Shown here: piece after piece, positions 1 through 8,342 of the stretch
Layout of the letters: the number at the start of each line of letters is the position of its first letter
Numbering within the stretch: the first letter of the stretch is position 1
Origin: JAEUMW01 sp963734295
GTDB lineage: Bacteria; Pseudomonadota; Gammaproteobacteria; Burkholderiales; JAEUMW01
DNA length: 64,000 nt
NCBI GenBank assembly: GCA_963734295.1
Contig: CAVTGS010000012.1
Coordinates: forward strand, 620,001-684,000
Direction: 5' to 3'
The notes under the pieces: generated by a model
What the model was told of the DNA's origin: nothing
The model's input: only the letters and a program-made list of their open reading frames with translations
The model's database searches: none
Program-made: the position numbers and the translations under genes

Positions 1-9
1 GAGACAATA

Positions 10-2613
10 ATGAAGCGCATGCTTTTCAACGCGACCCAGTCCGAAGAACTCAGGGTCGCCATTGTAGACGGTCAGAAGCTCATTGACCTCGATATAGAGT
101 CAGCGGGAAAGGAACAACGCAAAGGCAACATATACAAGGGCATCATCACCCGGATCGAACCCAGCCTCGAGGCGGCCTTCGTCGACTACGGCGCCGATCG
201 GCACGGATTTCTACCCTTCAAGGAAGTCAGCCGAAGCCTGTTCCAGGCCGGCGTCGAAGTCTCCCGCGCCCGCATCCAGGAAGCGCTCAAGGAGGGTCAG
301 GAGTTCATCGTCCAGGTCGAGAAGGACGAGCGCGGCAACAAGGGAGCCGCCCTCACCACCTTCGTGAGCCTCGCCGGACGCTACCTCGTCCTGATGCCCA
401 ACAACCCCCGCGGCGGTGGCGTATCCCGTCGCGTCGAGGGTGAGGAACGCGACGAGCTGCGCGATCTCGTCGGCCAGCTCGAAGTGCCGCAGGGCATGAG
501 CATCATCGCGCGCACCGCCGGCATCGGTCGCACCCTGGACGAGATCAACTGGGATCTGAACTATCTGCTCCAGCTCTGGCGCGCGATCGAGAACGCCTCT
601 CGCCAGCAGGCTGGCTCGTTCCTGATCTACCAGGAATCGAGCCTCGTGATCCGCGCCATTCGCGATTACTTCCAGCCCGAGATCGGCGAATTGCTGATCG
701 ACACCGAAGGCATCTTCGAGCAGGCCCGGCAGTTCATGGGGCACGTGATGCCGAGTAACGTCAACCGTGTGAAGCTGTACAAGGACGACGTCCCCCTCTT
801 CTCCCGCTTCCAGATCGAGCACCAGATCGAGACCGCCTATTCGCGGCTGGTGCAGCTGCCTTCAGGCGGCGCGGTCGTGATCGACCATACCGAAGCGCTG
901 GTCGCGATCGACGTCAACTCCGCGCGGGCCACGCGCGCGGGCGATATCGAGCAGACCGCCCTCAACACCAACCTGGAGGCTGCGGACGAGATCGGACGGC
1001 AACTGCGGCTGCGGGATCTCGGCGGCCTCATCGTCATCGACTTCATCGACATGGAGTCCTCGCGCAACCAGCGCGAGGTCGAAAACCGGCTGCGCGACGC
1101 GCTGCACTTCGACCGCGCACGGGTGCAGATGGGGAAGATCTCCCGGTTCGGTCTGATGGAGCTCTCCCGCCAGCGCCTGCAGCCGAGCCTGGGCGAGACC
1201 AGTTACCTGCCTTGCCCGCGCTGCCAGGGCACCGGACAGATCCGCAGCATCGAATCCACCGCACTTCACATCCTGCGTATCCTGCAGGAGGAGGCGATGA
1301 AGGAGAACACCGCTGCCGTGCACGCCCAGGTCCCGGTCGACGTTTCGACCTTCCTGCTCAACGAAAAGCGCTCGGATATCCACGGCATCGAATCGCGCCT
1401 GAAAGTGGGTGTGGTGCTCATCCCGAACGTCCATTTCGAGACGCCCCACTACACCGTCACCCGTTTGAAGCACGACGAGCTCAACCGATCGGAGCCGCTG
1501 CCGGCGAGCTACCAGATGGTCGAAACGCCCGTCGATGAAGAAAAAGCGCCGGTCGTCGCACCGGAGGCGGCGGCGCCGCGCCCGCAAGCTGCAGTGCAAG
1601 GCATCACCCCGGCGCAGCCGGCACCGCTGGAGGCGCCGCGAGTGCCACCTGTCGTTGCGCCGGCCCCGGTCTCTCTCGTCGACAAGATCTTCGGCTGGTT
1701 TCGCCGTAAACCGGAGCCGGTGGTGGCGGAGGCCCCCGCCAAGCCCGCGCTGCCCCAACGGGGGCATCGACGCGGGCGCGGGGATCGCGATCGCGGCCGT
1801 CCCGAGCGGCGCGAACGACGGGATGGCGACCGGGAGCGCCAGGAGCTGCGTGCTCCGGGTCTTCGGCCCGCGCCGCACGCGAGCGATTCTCCCGAGCTGT
1901 CCCGACCACCGCAGCCAGAGCGCAAGGATCGCGGGGAACGGCGGGACCGCGGCGAACGACCGGATCGAGGCGAGCGACCGCAGCGTCTGCCGGCCCAGGC
2001 AGCGCGCGAGACCGCTCCCCGTCAGCCGATGGACGCCGCGGAGGCGCCCGCCGAGGCGGCAGCAGCGGAAGTGCAGGAAGGTCGCGGCCGCCGTCGCCGC
2101 GGTCGGCGCGAACGCCGTCCCGAGGGCGCTGTAAGCCCATCGCGCCCGAGCACGGAGGGGCTGGTGGACGTAGCGCCTAGCGCAGGCGCACTGGTCGCGA
2201 CAGAAGCTGCCAATGCTTCGGACCCTCTGCCTGTGGAGATCGAATCCCCGCTCGCTGCCGAGCCGATCGAGGTGGCGGTGGCGGAGTTGGTCGTCCCGGA
2301 AGCGATGCGCGCCGAGGCGGTCACGACATTCCCACCGGTCGAAGCGATCGAGGAAGCCGTCCCTGCGCTCGTCGCGGCGGGTCCGGTTGCGCCCGCGGCA
2401 GACGACATCCCTGCCGCTTACGTTGCTCCGGTGACGGCGACGCCGGTCGAACTGCCCACGGGGATGGTGATGGTGGAAACGAATCCCGATCGAACTCAGA
2501 TCGCCCAGCTCGAGACCGACCTGGAGTCGGAGCATCGCCGCACACCGCGGTCGCGACCCGCCGCGGCGCCGCCAGGGGAAGAAACGCTGGTGCAGATAGA
2601 AACCCGCAAGTAG
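10..2613 (+). CDS. rne: Ribonuclease E
   Basis: This is the endoribonuclease that starts most mRNA decay and trims rRNA and tRNA precursors, acting at the inner membrane as the degradosome scaffold. An S1 RNA-binding domain lies at about residues 37-120, followed by the RNase E/G catalytic core. The two expected metal-binding aspartates are D301 (in AIDVNSA) and D344 (in VIDFIDM). The Zn-link CPRC has C402 and C405, which pairs subunits in the known tetramer. From about residue 510 the chain is Pro/Ala/Arg-rich and probably disordered. It contains an amphipathic patch near 556 (LVDKIFGWFRR) that resembles the membrane anchor, and arginine blocks at about 585-690. At 867 aa it is shorter than the E. 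coli enzyme (1061 aa). The ATG lies nine bases into the window, so the leader and promoter are not visible. Confidence 0.96.
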   Translation: MKRMLFNATQSEELRVAIVDGQKLIDLDIESAGKEQRKGNIYKGIITRIEPSLEAAFVDYGADRHGFLPFKEVSRSLFQAGVEVSRARIQEALKEGQEFIVQVEKDERGNKGAALTTFVSLAGRYLVLMPNNPRGGGVSRRVEGEERDELRDLVGQLEVPQGMSIIARTAGIGRTLDEINWDLNYLLQLWRAIENASRQQAGSFLIYQESSLVIRAIRDYFQPEIGELLIDTEGIFEQARQFMGHVMPSNVNRVKLYKDDVPLFSRFQIEHQIETAYSRLVQLPSGGAVVIDHTEALVAIDVNSARATRAGDIEQTALNTNLEAADEIGRQLRLRDLGGLIVIDFIDMESSRNQREVENRLRDALHFDRARVQMGKISRFGLMELSRQRLQPSLGETSYLPCPRCQGTGQIRSIESTALHILRILQEEAMKENTAAVHAQVPVDVSTFLLNEKRSDIHGIESRLKVGVVLIPNVHFETPHYTVTRLKHDELNRSEPLPASYQMVETPVDEEKAPVVAPEAAAPRPQAAVQGITPAQPAPLEAPRVPPVVAPAPVSLVDKIFGWFRRKPEPVVAEAPAKPALPQRGHRRGRGDRDRGRPERRERRDGDRERQELRAPGLRPAPHASDSPELSRPPQPERKDRGERRDRGERPDRGERPQRLPAQAARETAPRQPMDAAEAPAEAAAAEVQEGRGRRRRGRRERRPEGAVSPSRPSTEGLVDVAPSAGALVATEAANASDPLPVEIESPLAAEPIEVAVAELVVPEAMRAEAVTTFPPVEAIEEAVPALVAAGPVAPAADDIPAAYVAPVTATPVELPTGMVMVETNPDRTQIAQLETDLESEHRRTPRSRPAAAPPGEETLVQIETRK

Positions 2614-2638
2614 GAAACGGACGATCCCGGATCGACGA

Positions 2639-2676
2639 GGGGCGCTGCTGCGGCCCCCGTTCCTCTTTTCCCGGCG
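2639..2676 (+). terminator. Rho-independent terminator after rne
   Basis: A GGGGC stem at 2639-2643 pairs with GCCCC at 2653-2657 and is followed by a T-rich stretch at about 2660-2670. It lies between the convergent stop codons of rne and uvrB, so it most simply ends rne transcription. The stem is short and the T tract is interrupted by C residues, so its strength is uncertain. Confidence 0.5.
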
Positions 2677-2683
2677 CCGCCAG

Positions 2684-4732
2684 TCAGTGCGGATCTGTTA
2701 CACCGAAGAGCTTCTCTTTTAGCGCCTTCAAGGCGTCGCGCAGTTTGGCAGCGCGCTCGAACTCAAGATTGCGCGCGCACTCGAGCATTTCCTTCTCCAG
2801 TCGCTTCACTTCCCGGGTGAGATCCCTTTCCGACAGCGGGTGCTCCGCCGTCTTCGCCTGCGCCGCCCGACTGGCCTTTTGGGTCTGCGGTGCGTAGACG
2901 CCATCGATCATGTCCTTCACCTGCTTCTCGACCCCTTTTGGCGTGATCCCGCGCGTCGCGTTATGGGCGACCTGCTTCGACCGGCGCCGCTCGGTTTCGC
3001 CGATGGCCCGCCGCATGGAGTCGGTGACCGCGTCCGCGTACAAGATCGCCGTGCCGTTGATATGCCGCGCGGCGCGCCCGATGGTCTGTATCAGCGAGCG
3101 CTCGGAGCGAAGAAAACCCTCCTTGTCGGCATCGAGAATCGCCACCAGCGATACCTCGGGCAGGTCCAGCCCTTCGCGCAGCAGATTGATGCCGACCAGC
3201 ACATCGAACTCCCCTAGCCGCAAATCGCGGATGATCTCGACCCGCTCGACGGTGTCGATGTCCGAGTGCAGATAGCGGACCTTCACGCCGTGCTCGGCGA
3301 GATAGTCGGTCAGCTCTTCGGCCATGCGTTTGGTCAGCGTCGTGACCAGCACGCGCTCGCCCAGCGCCACGCGCAGGCTGATCTCCGACAACAGGTCATC
3401 GACCTGCGTCGTCGCCGGGCGCACCTCGAGGAAAGGGTCGACGAGCCCGGTCGGCCGCACCACCTGCTCCACGACTTGGCCCTGATGAGTCCTTTCGTAC
3501 TCGGCCGGAGTCGCCGAAACGAAGATCGCCTGGGATACGAGGCGCTCGAATTCCTCGAACTTCAAAGGGCGGTTATCCAGCGCGCTCGGCAGCCGGAAGC
3601 CGTAGTCCACGAGGTTCTCCTTGCGCGCGCGGTCGCCGCGATACATGCCGCCGATCTGCGGAATGGTGACGTGGCTCTCGTCGACGAAGAGGAGCGACCC
3701 GGCGGGCAGGTAATCCATGAGCGTGGGCGGCGGCTCCCCTGCACCGCGTCCGGACAGATGGCGGCTGTAGTTCTCGATGCCCTTGCAGAAGCCGAGCTCG
3801 TTCAGCATTTCCAGGTCGAATCGGGTTCGCTGCTCGATGCGCTGCGCCTCGAGCAGTTTGCCTGCCGACTGGAAAAATGCGATGCGCTCCGCGAGCTCGA
3901 GTTTGATCGCCTCCATCGCGCGGAGCGTCGTGCTCCGCGGCGTGACATAGTGGCTCGACGGATACACCGTGAACCGCGACACCCGCTGCGCGATCTGTCC
4001 CGTGAGCGGATCGAAGAGAAAAAGCGATTCCACCTCGTCGTCGAACAGGCTCATCCGCAATGCCGTCTCGGAGTGCTCGGCCGGAAAGACGTCGATCACG
4101 TCGCCTCGGACGCGGAAGGTGCCGCGCCGGAAATCAAGCTCCGAGCGTTCGTACTGCATCTCCGTCAGGCGCTTGATGACGTCGCGCTGGCTTACCCGCT
4201 CGCGTTCGCGCAGGTGCAGGATCATGCTGTGGTAGTCGACCGGGTCGCCGATGCCGTAGATGCAGGAGACGGTCGCGACGATGACCGTGTCGGGCCGCTC
4301 CAGCAGCGCCTTGGTTGCCGAGAGACGCATCTGCTCGATGTGCTCGTTGATGCTCGAATCCTTCTCGATGTACAGGTCGCGCGAGGGGACATAGGCCTCG
4401 GGCTGGTAGTAGTCGTAGTAGGAGACGAAATACTCGACCGCGTTTTCCGGAAAAAACTCGCGGAACTCCGCGTAGAGCTGCGCTGCCAGCGTCTTGTTCG
4501 GCGCCATGACGAGCGCCGCGCGGCCGATGCGCGCGATGACGTTGGCCATCGTGAACGTCTTGCCCGAGCCGGTGACTCCGAGGAGCGTCTGGAAAGCGAG
4601 GCCGTCCTCGATGCCCTCGACCAGCCGAGCAATCGCCTCGGGCTGGTCTCCGGCCGGCTCGAAGGGCTGGTGCAGGCGAAACGGGCTGTCCGGAAACACC
4701 AACACCCGGCCGCTTTCCGAAAGATCGGTCAT
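2684..4732 (-). CDS. uvrB: UvrABC excision repair subunit B
   Basis: UvrB is the DNA-loading helicase-like subunit of nucleotide excision repair. It receives damage from UvrA and positions UvrC for incision. Walker A GVTGSGKT is at residues 52-59. The damage-probing beta-hairpin with its aromatic cluster (YYDYYQPEAYVPSRD) is at about 105-119. Helicase motifs follow, with a C-terminal UVR coiled-coil (KRLEKEMLECARNLEFERAA) for UvrC/UvrA contact. At 682 aa it is close to the usual 670, and the frame is intact. The gene is convergent with rne and divergent from the aminotransferase. No convincing LexA box was found in the 131-bp upstream gap, so SOS control is not shown. Confidence 0.97.
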   Translation of the reverse strand: MTDLSESGRVLVFPDSPFRLHQPFEPAGDQPEAIARLVEGIEDGLAFQTLLGVTGSGKTFTMANVIARIGRAALVMAPNKTLAAQLYAEFREFFPENAVEYFVSYYDYYQPEAYVPSRDLYIEKDSSINEHIEQMRLSATKALLERPDTVIVATVSCIYGIGDPVDYHSMILHLRERERVSQRDVIKRLTEMQYERSELDFRRGTFRVRGDVIDVFPAEHSETALRMSLFDDEVESLFLFDPLTGQIAQRVSRFTVYPSSHYVTPRSTTLRAMEAIKLELAERIAFFQSAGKLLEAQRIEQRTRFDLEMLNELGFCKGIENYSRHLSGRGAGEPPPTLMDYLPAGSLLFVDESHVTIPQIGGMYRGDRARKENLVDYGFRLPSALDNRPLKFEEFERLVSQAIFVSATPAEYERTHQGQVVEQVVRPTGLVDPFLEVRPATTQVDDLLSEISLRVALGERVLVTTLTKRMAEELTDYLAEHGVKVRYLHSDIDTVERVEIIRDLRLGEFDVLVGINLLREGLDLPEVSLVAILDADKEGFLRSERSLIQTIGRAARHINGTAILYADAVTDSMRRAIGETERRRSKQVAHNATRGITPKGVEKQVKDMIDGVYAPQTQKASRAAQAKTAEHPLSERDLTREVKRLEKEMLECARNLEFERAAKLRDALKALKEKLFGVTDPH

Positions 4733-4863
4733 GCTAGAATCCTCGCGAGAACAACGCCTTCGCTCCCATCGGCGAATCGCGTCTCGAGCATAGACAGTTT
4801 ATTGCGCGCCGGAGTTTGTGCAGTCATGCGCGTGCCCCGCGCTGCAGCATTTCTGGAGACAAG

Positions 4864-6087
4864 ATGAGCGTACCGATCACCTTCCCGTCACTGTTTGCCG
4901 CGGTGGAGATGGCGCCACGCGATCCGATCCTGGGACTTACCGAGGCGTTCAACGCGGACCCGCGTCCCGCCAAGGTCAACTTGGGCGTCGGTATCTACCT
5001 GGACGAAAATGGCAAGATCCCGCTGCTCTCTGCCGTGCGCACCGCCGAGCGTGCCAGACTGGAAGCGCTGCCGCCACGCGGGTACCAGCCGATCGATGGT
5101 CCCGCCGCCTACAACCAGCTCGTGCAACGCTTGGTCTTCGGCGACACCTCGCCGATCATCGCCGAAGGCCGGGTCGCGACCATCGCAGCGCTCGGCGGCA
5201 CTGGTGCGCTCAAGGTCGGGGCCGATTTTCTGCGACGGCTTTTCCCCGGAGCGGCCGCCTACCTGAGCGATCCGAGCTGGGACAATCATCGTGCCCTGTT
5301 CGAGACCGCGGGATTCACGGTCGACACCTATCCCTACTACGATCAAGTCACGCACGGCGTCGATTTCGCCGGCATGAAGGCGCGGCTGGCGGTGCTCCAG
5401 CCGGGTTCCATCTTGGTGCTCCACGCGTGCTGTCACAACCCGACCGGGGCCGACCTCACGGCTGCGCAGTGGCACGAGGTCGTCGATCTGGTGCGGGCGC
5501 GTGGGCTCGTCGCTTTTGTCGACATGGCCTACCAGGGTTTCGCCGACGGCATCGAGCCGGACGCTGCCGTGCCCCGGCTCTTCGCGAGTGCAGGTCTATC
5601 GTTCCTGCTGGCGACATCGTTTTCCAAGTCGTTCTCGCTCTATGGCGAGCGTGTCGGGGCGCTCAGTTTCGTTACCGCGACGGAGCGCGAGGCGGCCTGC
5701 GTGCTGTCCCAGGTCAAGCGCCTCGTGCGCACGAACTACTCCAGCCCGCCGACCCACGGTGGCGCGATCGTCGCCGCGGTTCTCGCGGATCCCGAACTCC
5801 GGCGGACTTGGGAAGCGGATCTGGCGGGCATGCGCGATCGCATTCTGCGCATCCGATCGGATCTCCTGGAGAGGCTTCACGCAAAGCACCTGCGGGACGA
5901 CCGCTCGTTCCTCCTCCGCCAGCGCGGGATGTTTTCCTACACCGGCCTCACGCCCGCGCAGGTCGACCGGCTCAGGTCCGAGTACGGCATTTACGCGGTG
6001 AGCACCGGACGCATCTGCGTGGCCGCGCTCAATTCCCGCAACGTCGACTACGTCGCCGACGCGCTCGCTGCGGTCCTCGCGGGCTAG
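4864..6087 (+). CDS. tyrB: Aromatic/aspartate aminotransferase (class I, PLP)
   Basis: A class I fold PLP aminotransferase of the AspC/TyrB group, which transfers amino groups between aromatic amino acids or aspartate and 2-oxoglutarate in the cytoplasm. Visible family marks are HNPTG at 191-195, D220 for the pyridine nitrogen, and the PLP lysine K255 in SFSKSFSLYGER. A C-terminal arginine in STGRICVAALN binds the substrate carboxylate. The ATG at 4864 is chosen because GGAG lies at 4855-4858, five bases upstream, and because the protein then starts like the family (MSVPITFPSLF). It is 407 aa. The symbol rests on family resemblance; aspartate specificity cannot be excluded. It is convergent with the next gene, ten bases away. 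Confidence 0.88.
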   Translation: MSVPITFPSLFAAVEMAPRDPILGLTEAFNADPRPAKVNLGVGIYLDENGKIPLLSAVRTAERARLEALPPRGYQPIDGPAAYNQLVQRLVFGDTSPIIAEGRVATIAALGGTGALKVGADFLRRLFPGAAAYLSDPSWDNHRALFETAGFTVDTYPYYDQVTHGVDFAGMKARLAVLQPGSILVLHACCHNPTGADLTAAQWHEVVDLVRARGLVAFVDMAYQGFADGIEPDAAVPRLFASAGLSFLLATSFSKSFSLYGERVGALSFVTATEREAACVLSQVKRLVRTNYSSPPTHGGAIVAAVLADPELRRTWEADLAGMRDRILRIRSDLLERLHAKHLRDDRSFLLRQRGMFSYTGLTPAQVDRLRSEYGIYAVSTGRICVAALNSRNVDYVADALAAVLAG

Positions 6088-6097
6088 CAGGAGCGCT

Positions 6098-7597
6098 TCA
6101 GCCCCCGAGCTGCAGTCTGGGTTGCTTCAGACTGCCCCCGACGGAGATCGTGTTGGCGCTCTCACCCTGTGACTTGAGGCGGACCGTGAAGTGCCCCATG
6201 AGCTGCCGCGAGGGCGTGACGTCCAGGGTTCCTTTCGCCGTGAGCAGACCGGATCCGAGCTGTATTCCACGAAACGAGAAGCTGCGCCCCGCAGTCTGCA
6301 CATTGCCAGTCAACTCCTCGAACTGCGTCGTGCCGCCGCTCGCATCGCCCGCGGCAGCCGCCGTGATGTCGGCGTTGTAAAGGACGCCTCGCTTCACCCT
6401 GAAATCTGCGCTCACCGTCACGTTCTCGATCAACCGGGCGGCGTTATCCGTCCGCGCCGCGAAACTTCCGTCGGCATCGAGTCGCCCGCCCACCGAGAAG
6501 TCGCGACTGAAGCGGCCGATCAGGCTTTGCAGCTCGATATTCATTGCGCTGAAGCGGCCTTCCGCGACCAGTCCCACGCTCCAATCGAGCGTGACATCGC
6601 CCTTCACCAGGCCGTCATGAACCAGCCCTTCCACGCGACCGAGGACGAGGCGGCTACGCTCGAGCGTGCCCGCTGCATCGAGTCGATCGAAGCTCACGGC
6701 CGGTTCGGTCGGCGTCGACCAGTTGCGCGCCGCGAGCTCGACTGCAGCACCTTCTGAAGCCGCCGACACGGTCAACTGCACTTTGCCATCGTCGAGTGTC
6801 AGGGCCGATCGCTCGAGTTGCCCGTTGCGCCCGTAGCTCAACTCCCCGGCGAGCGGTGCCAGGATGATTCCGTCGAGATCGAGGCTGCTCGCAGTGAGGG
6901 TGACCCGCTCCGCGCGGAGCGTCTGGTCGGCCAGGAACGCGCCGCCGCCCTGGAGCAACGCGAGGAGATCCGCGACGGTGAGCGTTGCCCCCCGTAGCTC
7001 GATCAGGGTGATCGGTCCCGGCCGCCCGAGCAGCGTCGACCACGCCGGTCGGGCGACGACCTCCGCCACTTTCGGTACCTGGCCGACGGCAATGTCGGTC
7101 AGCCTCAAAGCGGGCCGCGGCGTGAAGACGAAGGAGCTGCTGCCGATCGACAGGGTTCGGACCTGCGCCGCCAGCGCGTCCTCCACCTTGACGGTAAAAA
7201 GCTCGAGAAAGTGGTGGACGACGAGCAAGCCCGCGACGACGATGGCAAACGGCAGCACGATGAGCGCCCGGCGCAACCAGCGCGCGGCCATGCCCGAAAG
7301 ATCCAACCCTGCCGACGCATCGTCGTGCGCCCAAGGCGCCAAGGGTGTCTCCGTGTTACTGCTGGGCGCAGCGGGGAGCGGAACGGATGGCGAGACGGTC
7401 TCGATGTACCCCTCTCGGACCAACTGCTCCAGAGACCGAACGACCTGCGGCAGCCCGGGCTTGAGTGCGACGAGATCGGCCACGCTCGACTTGCCATCGA
7501 CCATGACGAGCGCCAACCAAGGCTCATGGGGCAGCGATCGCAGCGATATTTCCCGCTCTCCTTTGGGAGTCCTCCGATAGACGAGGCTGGAATCCAT
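6098..7597 (-). CDS. AsmA-like single-pass membrane protein
   Basis: A 499-aa protein without an assigned function. About 95 N-terminal residues look like a small cytoplasmic winged-helix-type domain (LVRRLE-like helices around SLEQLVREGYIETV). One membrane helix follows at about 106-125. The remainder is a long beta-rich region with AsmA-type phrases (LIELRGATLTVADLL, LDLDGIILAPLAGELSYGRNGQ) and ends in a YhdP/AsmA-like tail. AsmA-family proteins form periplasmic lipid-transfer grooves between the membranes, so a role in envelope lipid homeostasis is an inference. The ATG at 7597 is the first in frame. A second, much larger AsmA/DUF748-type protein lies at 16.5-20.1 kb, so the strain has more than one such envelope protein. 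Confidence 0.6.
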   Translation of the reverse strand: MDSSLVYRRTPKGEREISLRSLPHEPWLALVMVDGKSSVADLVALKPGLPQVVRSLEQLVREGYIETVSPSVPLPAAPSSNTETPLAPWAHDDASAGLDLSGMAARWLRRALIVLPFAIVVAGLLVVHHFLELFTVKVEDALAAQVRTLSIGSSSFVFTPRPALRLTDIAVGQVPKVAEVVARPAWSTLLGRPGPITLIELRGATLTVADLLALLQGGGAFLADQTLRAERVTLTASSLDLDGIILAPLAGELSYGRNGQLERSALTLDDGKVQLTVSAASEGAAVELAARNWSTPTEPAVSFDRLDAAGTLERSRLVLGRVEGLVHDGLVKGDVTLDWSVGLVAEGRFSAMNIELQSLIGRFSRDFSVGGRLDADGSFAARTDNAARLIENVTVSADFRVKRGVLYNADITAAAAGDASGGTTQFEELTGNVQTAGRSFSFRGIQLGSGLLTAKGTLDVTPSRQLMGHFTVRLKSQGESANTISVGGSLKQPRLQLGG

Positions 7598-7683
7598 GAA
7601 GGTCCGTGGGAAGGCGCGCTCGATGCCACGCGAGACCGGCGATCTCGGCGCCGCCTGCGGACCCTTATCCGACTCGTATTCGA

Positions 7684-7712
7684 TTGACCGAGGCGAAGCG
7701 CGACCTTATTAT
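7684..7712 (+). promoter_or_regulatory. Sigma-70-type promoter for tRNA-Asn
   Basis: TTGACC at 7684-7689 and TATTAT at 7707-7712 are separated by exactly 17 bases and lie 15 bases before the mature tRNA 5' end. This is a strong housekeeping promoter arrangement, as expected for a stable RNA gene. Confidence 0.7.
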
Positions 7713-7727
7713 AAGCGCCTCAAAAAT

Positions 7728-7803
7728 TCCCCGATAGCTCAGTCGGTAGAGCGACGGACTGTTAATCCGCAGGTCCCTGGTTCGAGCCCAGGTCGGGGAG
7801 CCA
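7728..7803 (+). tRNA. tRNA-Asn (GTT)
   Basis: A 76-nt cloverleaf with encoded CCA. The acceptor TCCCCGA pairs with TCGGGGA at 7793-7799, the discriminator is G at 7800, and CCA is 7801-7803. The anticodon GTT is at 7761-7763 (tRNA position 34), in an ACT-GTT-AAT loop context. The T-arm contains GGTTCGAGCC. The 3' half (7763-7803) recurs at 12978-13018, which marks this gene as the likely integration site of the downstream island. Confidence 0.97.
7763..7803 (+). repeat. attL-like copy of 41-bp direct repeat (tRNA 3' half)
   Basis: This part of tRNA-Asn runs from the last anticodon base through CCA and is repeated perfectly at 12978-13018. Site-specific integrases commonly use this part of tRNA genes and rebuild the tRNA on one side. 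Confidence 0.75.
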
Positions 7804-8160
7804 GATATCAAGCACTTGGCCCCGGCCGGGCATCTCACCGCTATCAGAATTTTGGACGCTGTCGAATATTTCGGCGTCTACCCCCCTTTTCCGCCAAACA
7901 GGCGATCACCCTGGCTTCCTTTGTCGCTGCATGTGGTTCGGCGACTATCGGAGTCGCAGGGTTGACCAGGAGCGCCGATGTAGACGCCCCCCGCGCGTAC
8001 TAGCGCGATGTCATAGGCATGGTATGCCCTGAGAACGTGAACCGCTGTATCTGTCCGCTGCGCCCCACGACGAGGTGAGATCCTCCTTCTCGGTTGACGG
8101 CAAGCCGCAGCCAGATCCCAACCGGCTGGCTCCACACGGATCGCTCGGCATCAATTTCAC

Positions 8161-8286
8161 GCTTCCTCCACGGCGATCTCGTCGAAGGGTTCATGCTCAT
8201 CTTGACGTTGGCCAGGTCAACACCCGATCCGTCCGCCTTGACACCTTGACGTTGTAGTCGAGGACCCGTTTGACGGGGATCAGGGA
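8161..8286 (-). pseudogene. etfB: Fragment of electron transfer flavoprotein beta subunit (etfB')
   Basis: Read on the minus strand across two frame breaks (near 8247 and 8188), this stretch encodes LIPVKRVLDYNVKV, then VKADGSGVDLANVKMSMNP, then FDEIAVEEA. That is the typical N-terminus of EtfB, which carries electrons from acyl-CoA dehydrogenases. Only about 45 codons remain, and the following sequence does not continue the family, so this is a truncated remnant. It lies directly downstream of the acyl-CoA ligase on the same strand. That suggests the island once carried, or was copied from, a longer beta-oxidation locus. Confidence 0.7.
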
Positions 8287-8342
8287 ATTCCCTTTCCGGA
8301 CAAGGCCCCTGCCGGCGAGGGATACACGGCAGGGCTAGCGGA

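Noticed and set aside
862..2535. A 557-codon minus-strand open frame within rne
   Set aside because: Composition reflects the complement of the Pro/Arg-rich RNase E tail; no domain is recognisable.
4733..4863. A LexA box for uvrB
   Set aside because: One CTGT half-site occurs near 4790 but no ACAG partner at the right spacing.
3266..4867. A 533-codon plus-strand open frame opposite uvrB
   Set aside because: The UvrB protein on the other strand is complete and conserved, and this frame has no motif.
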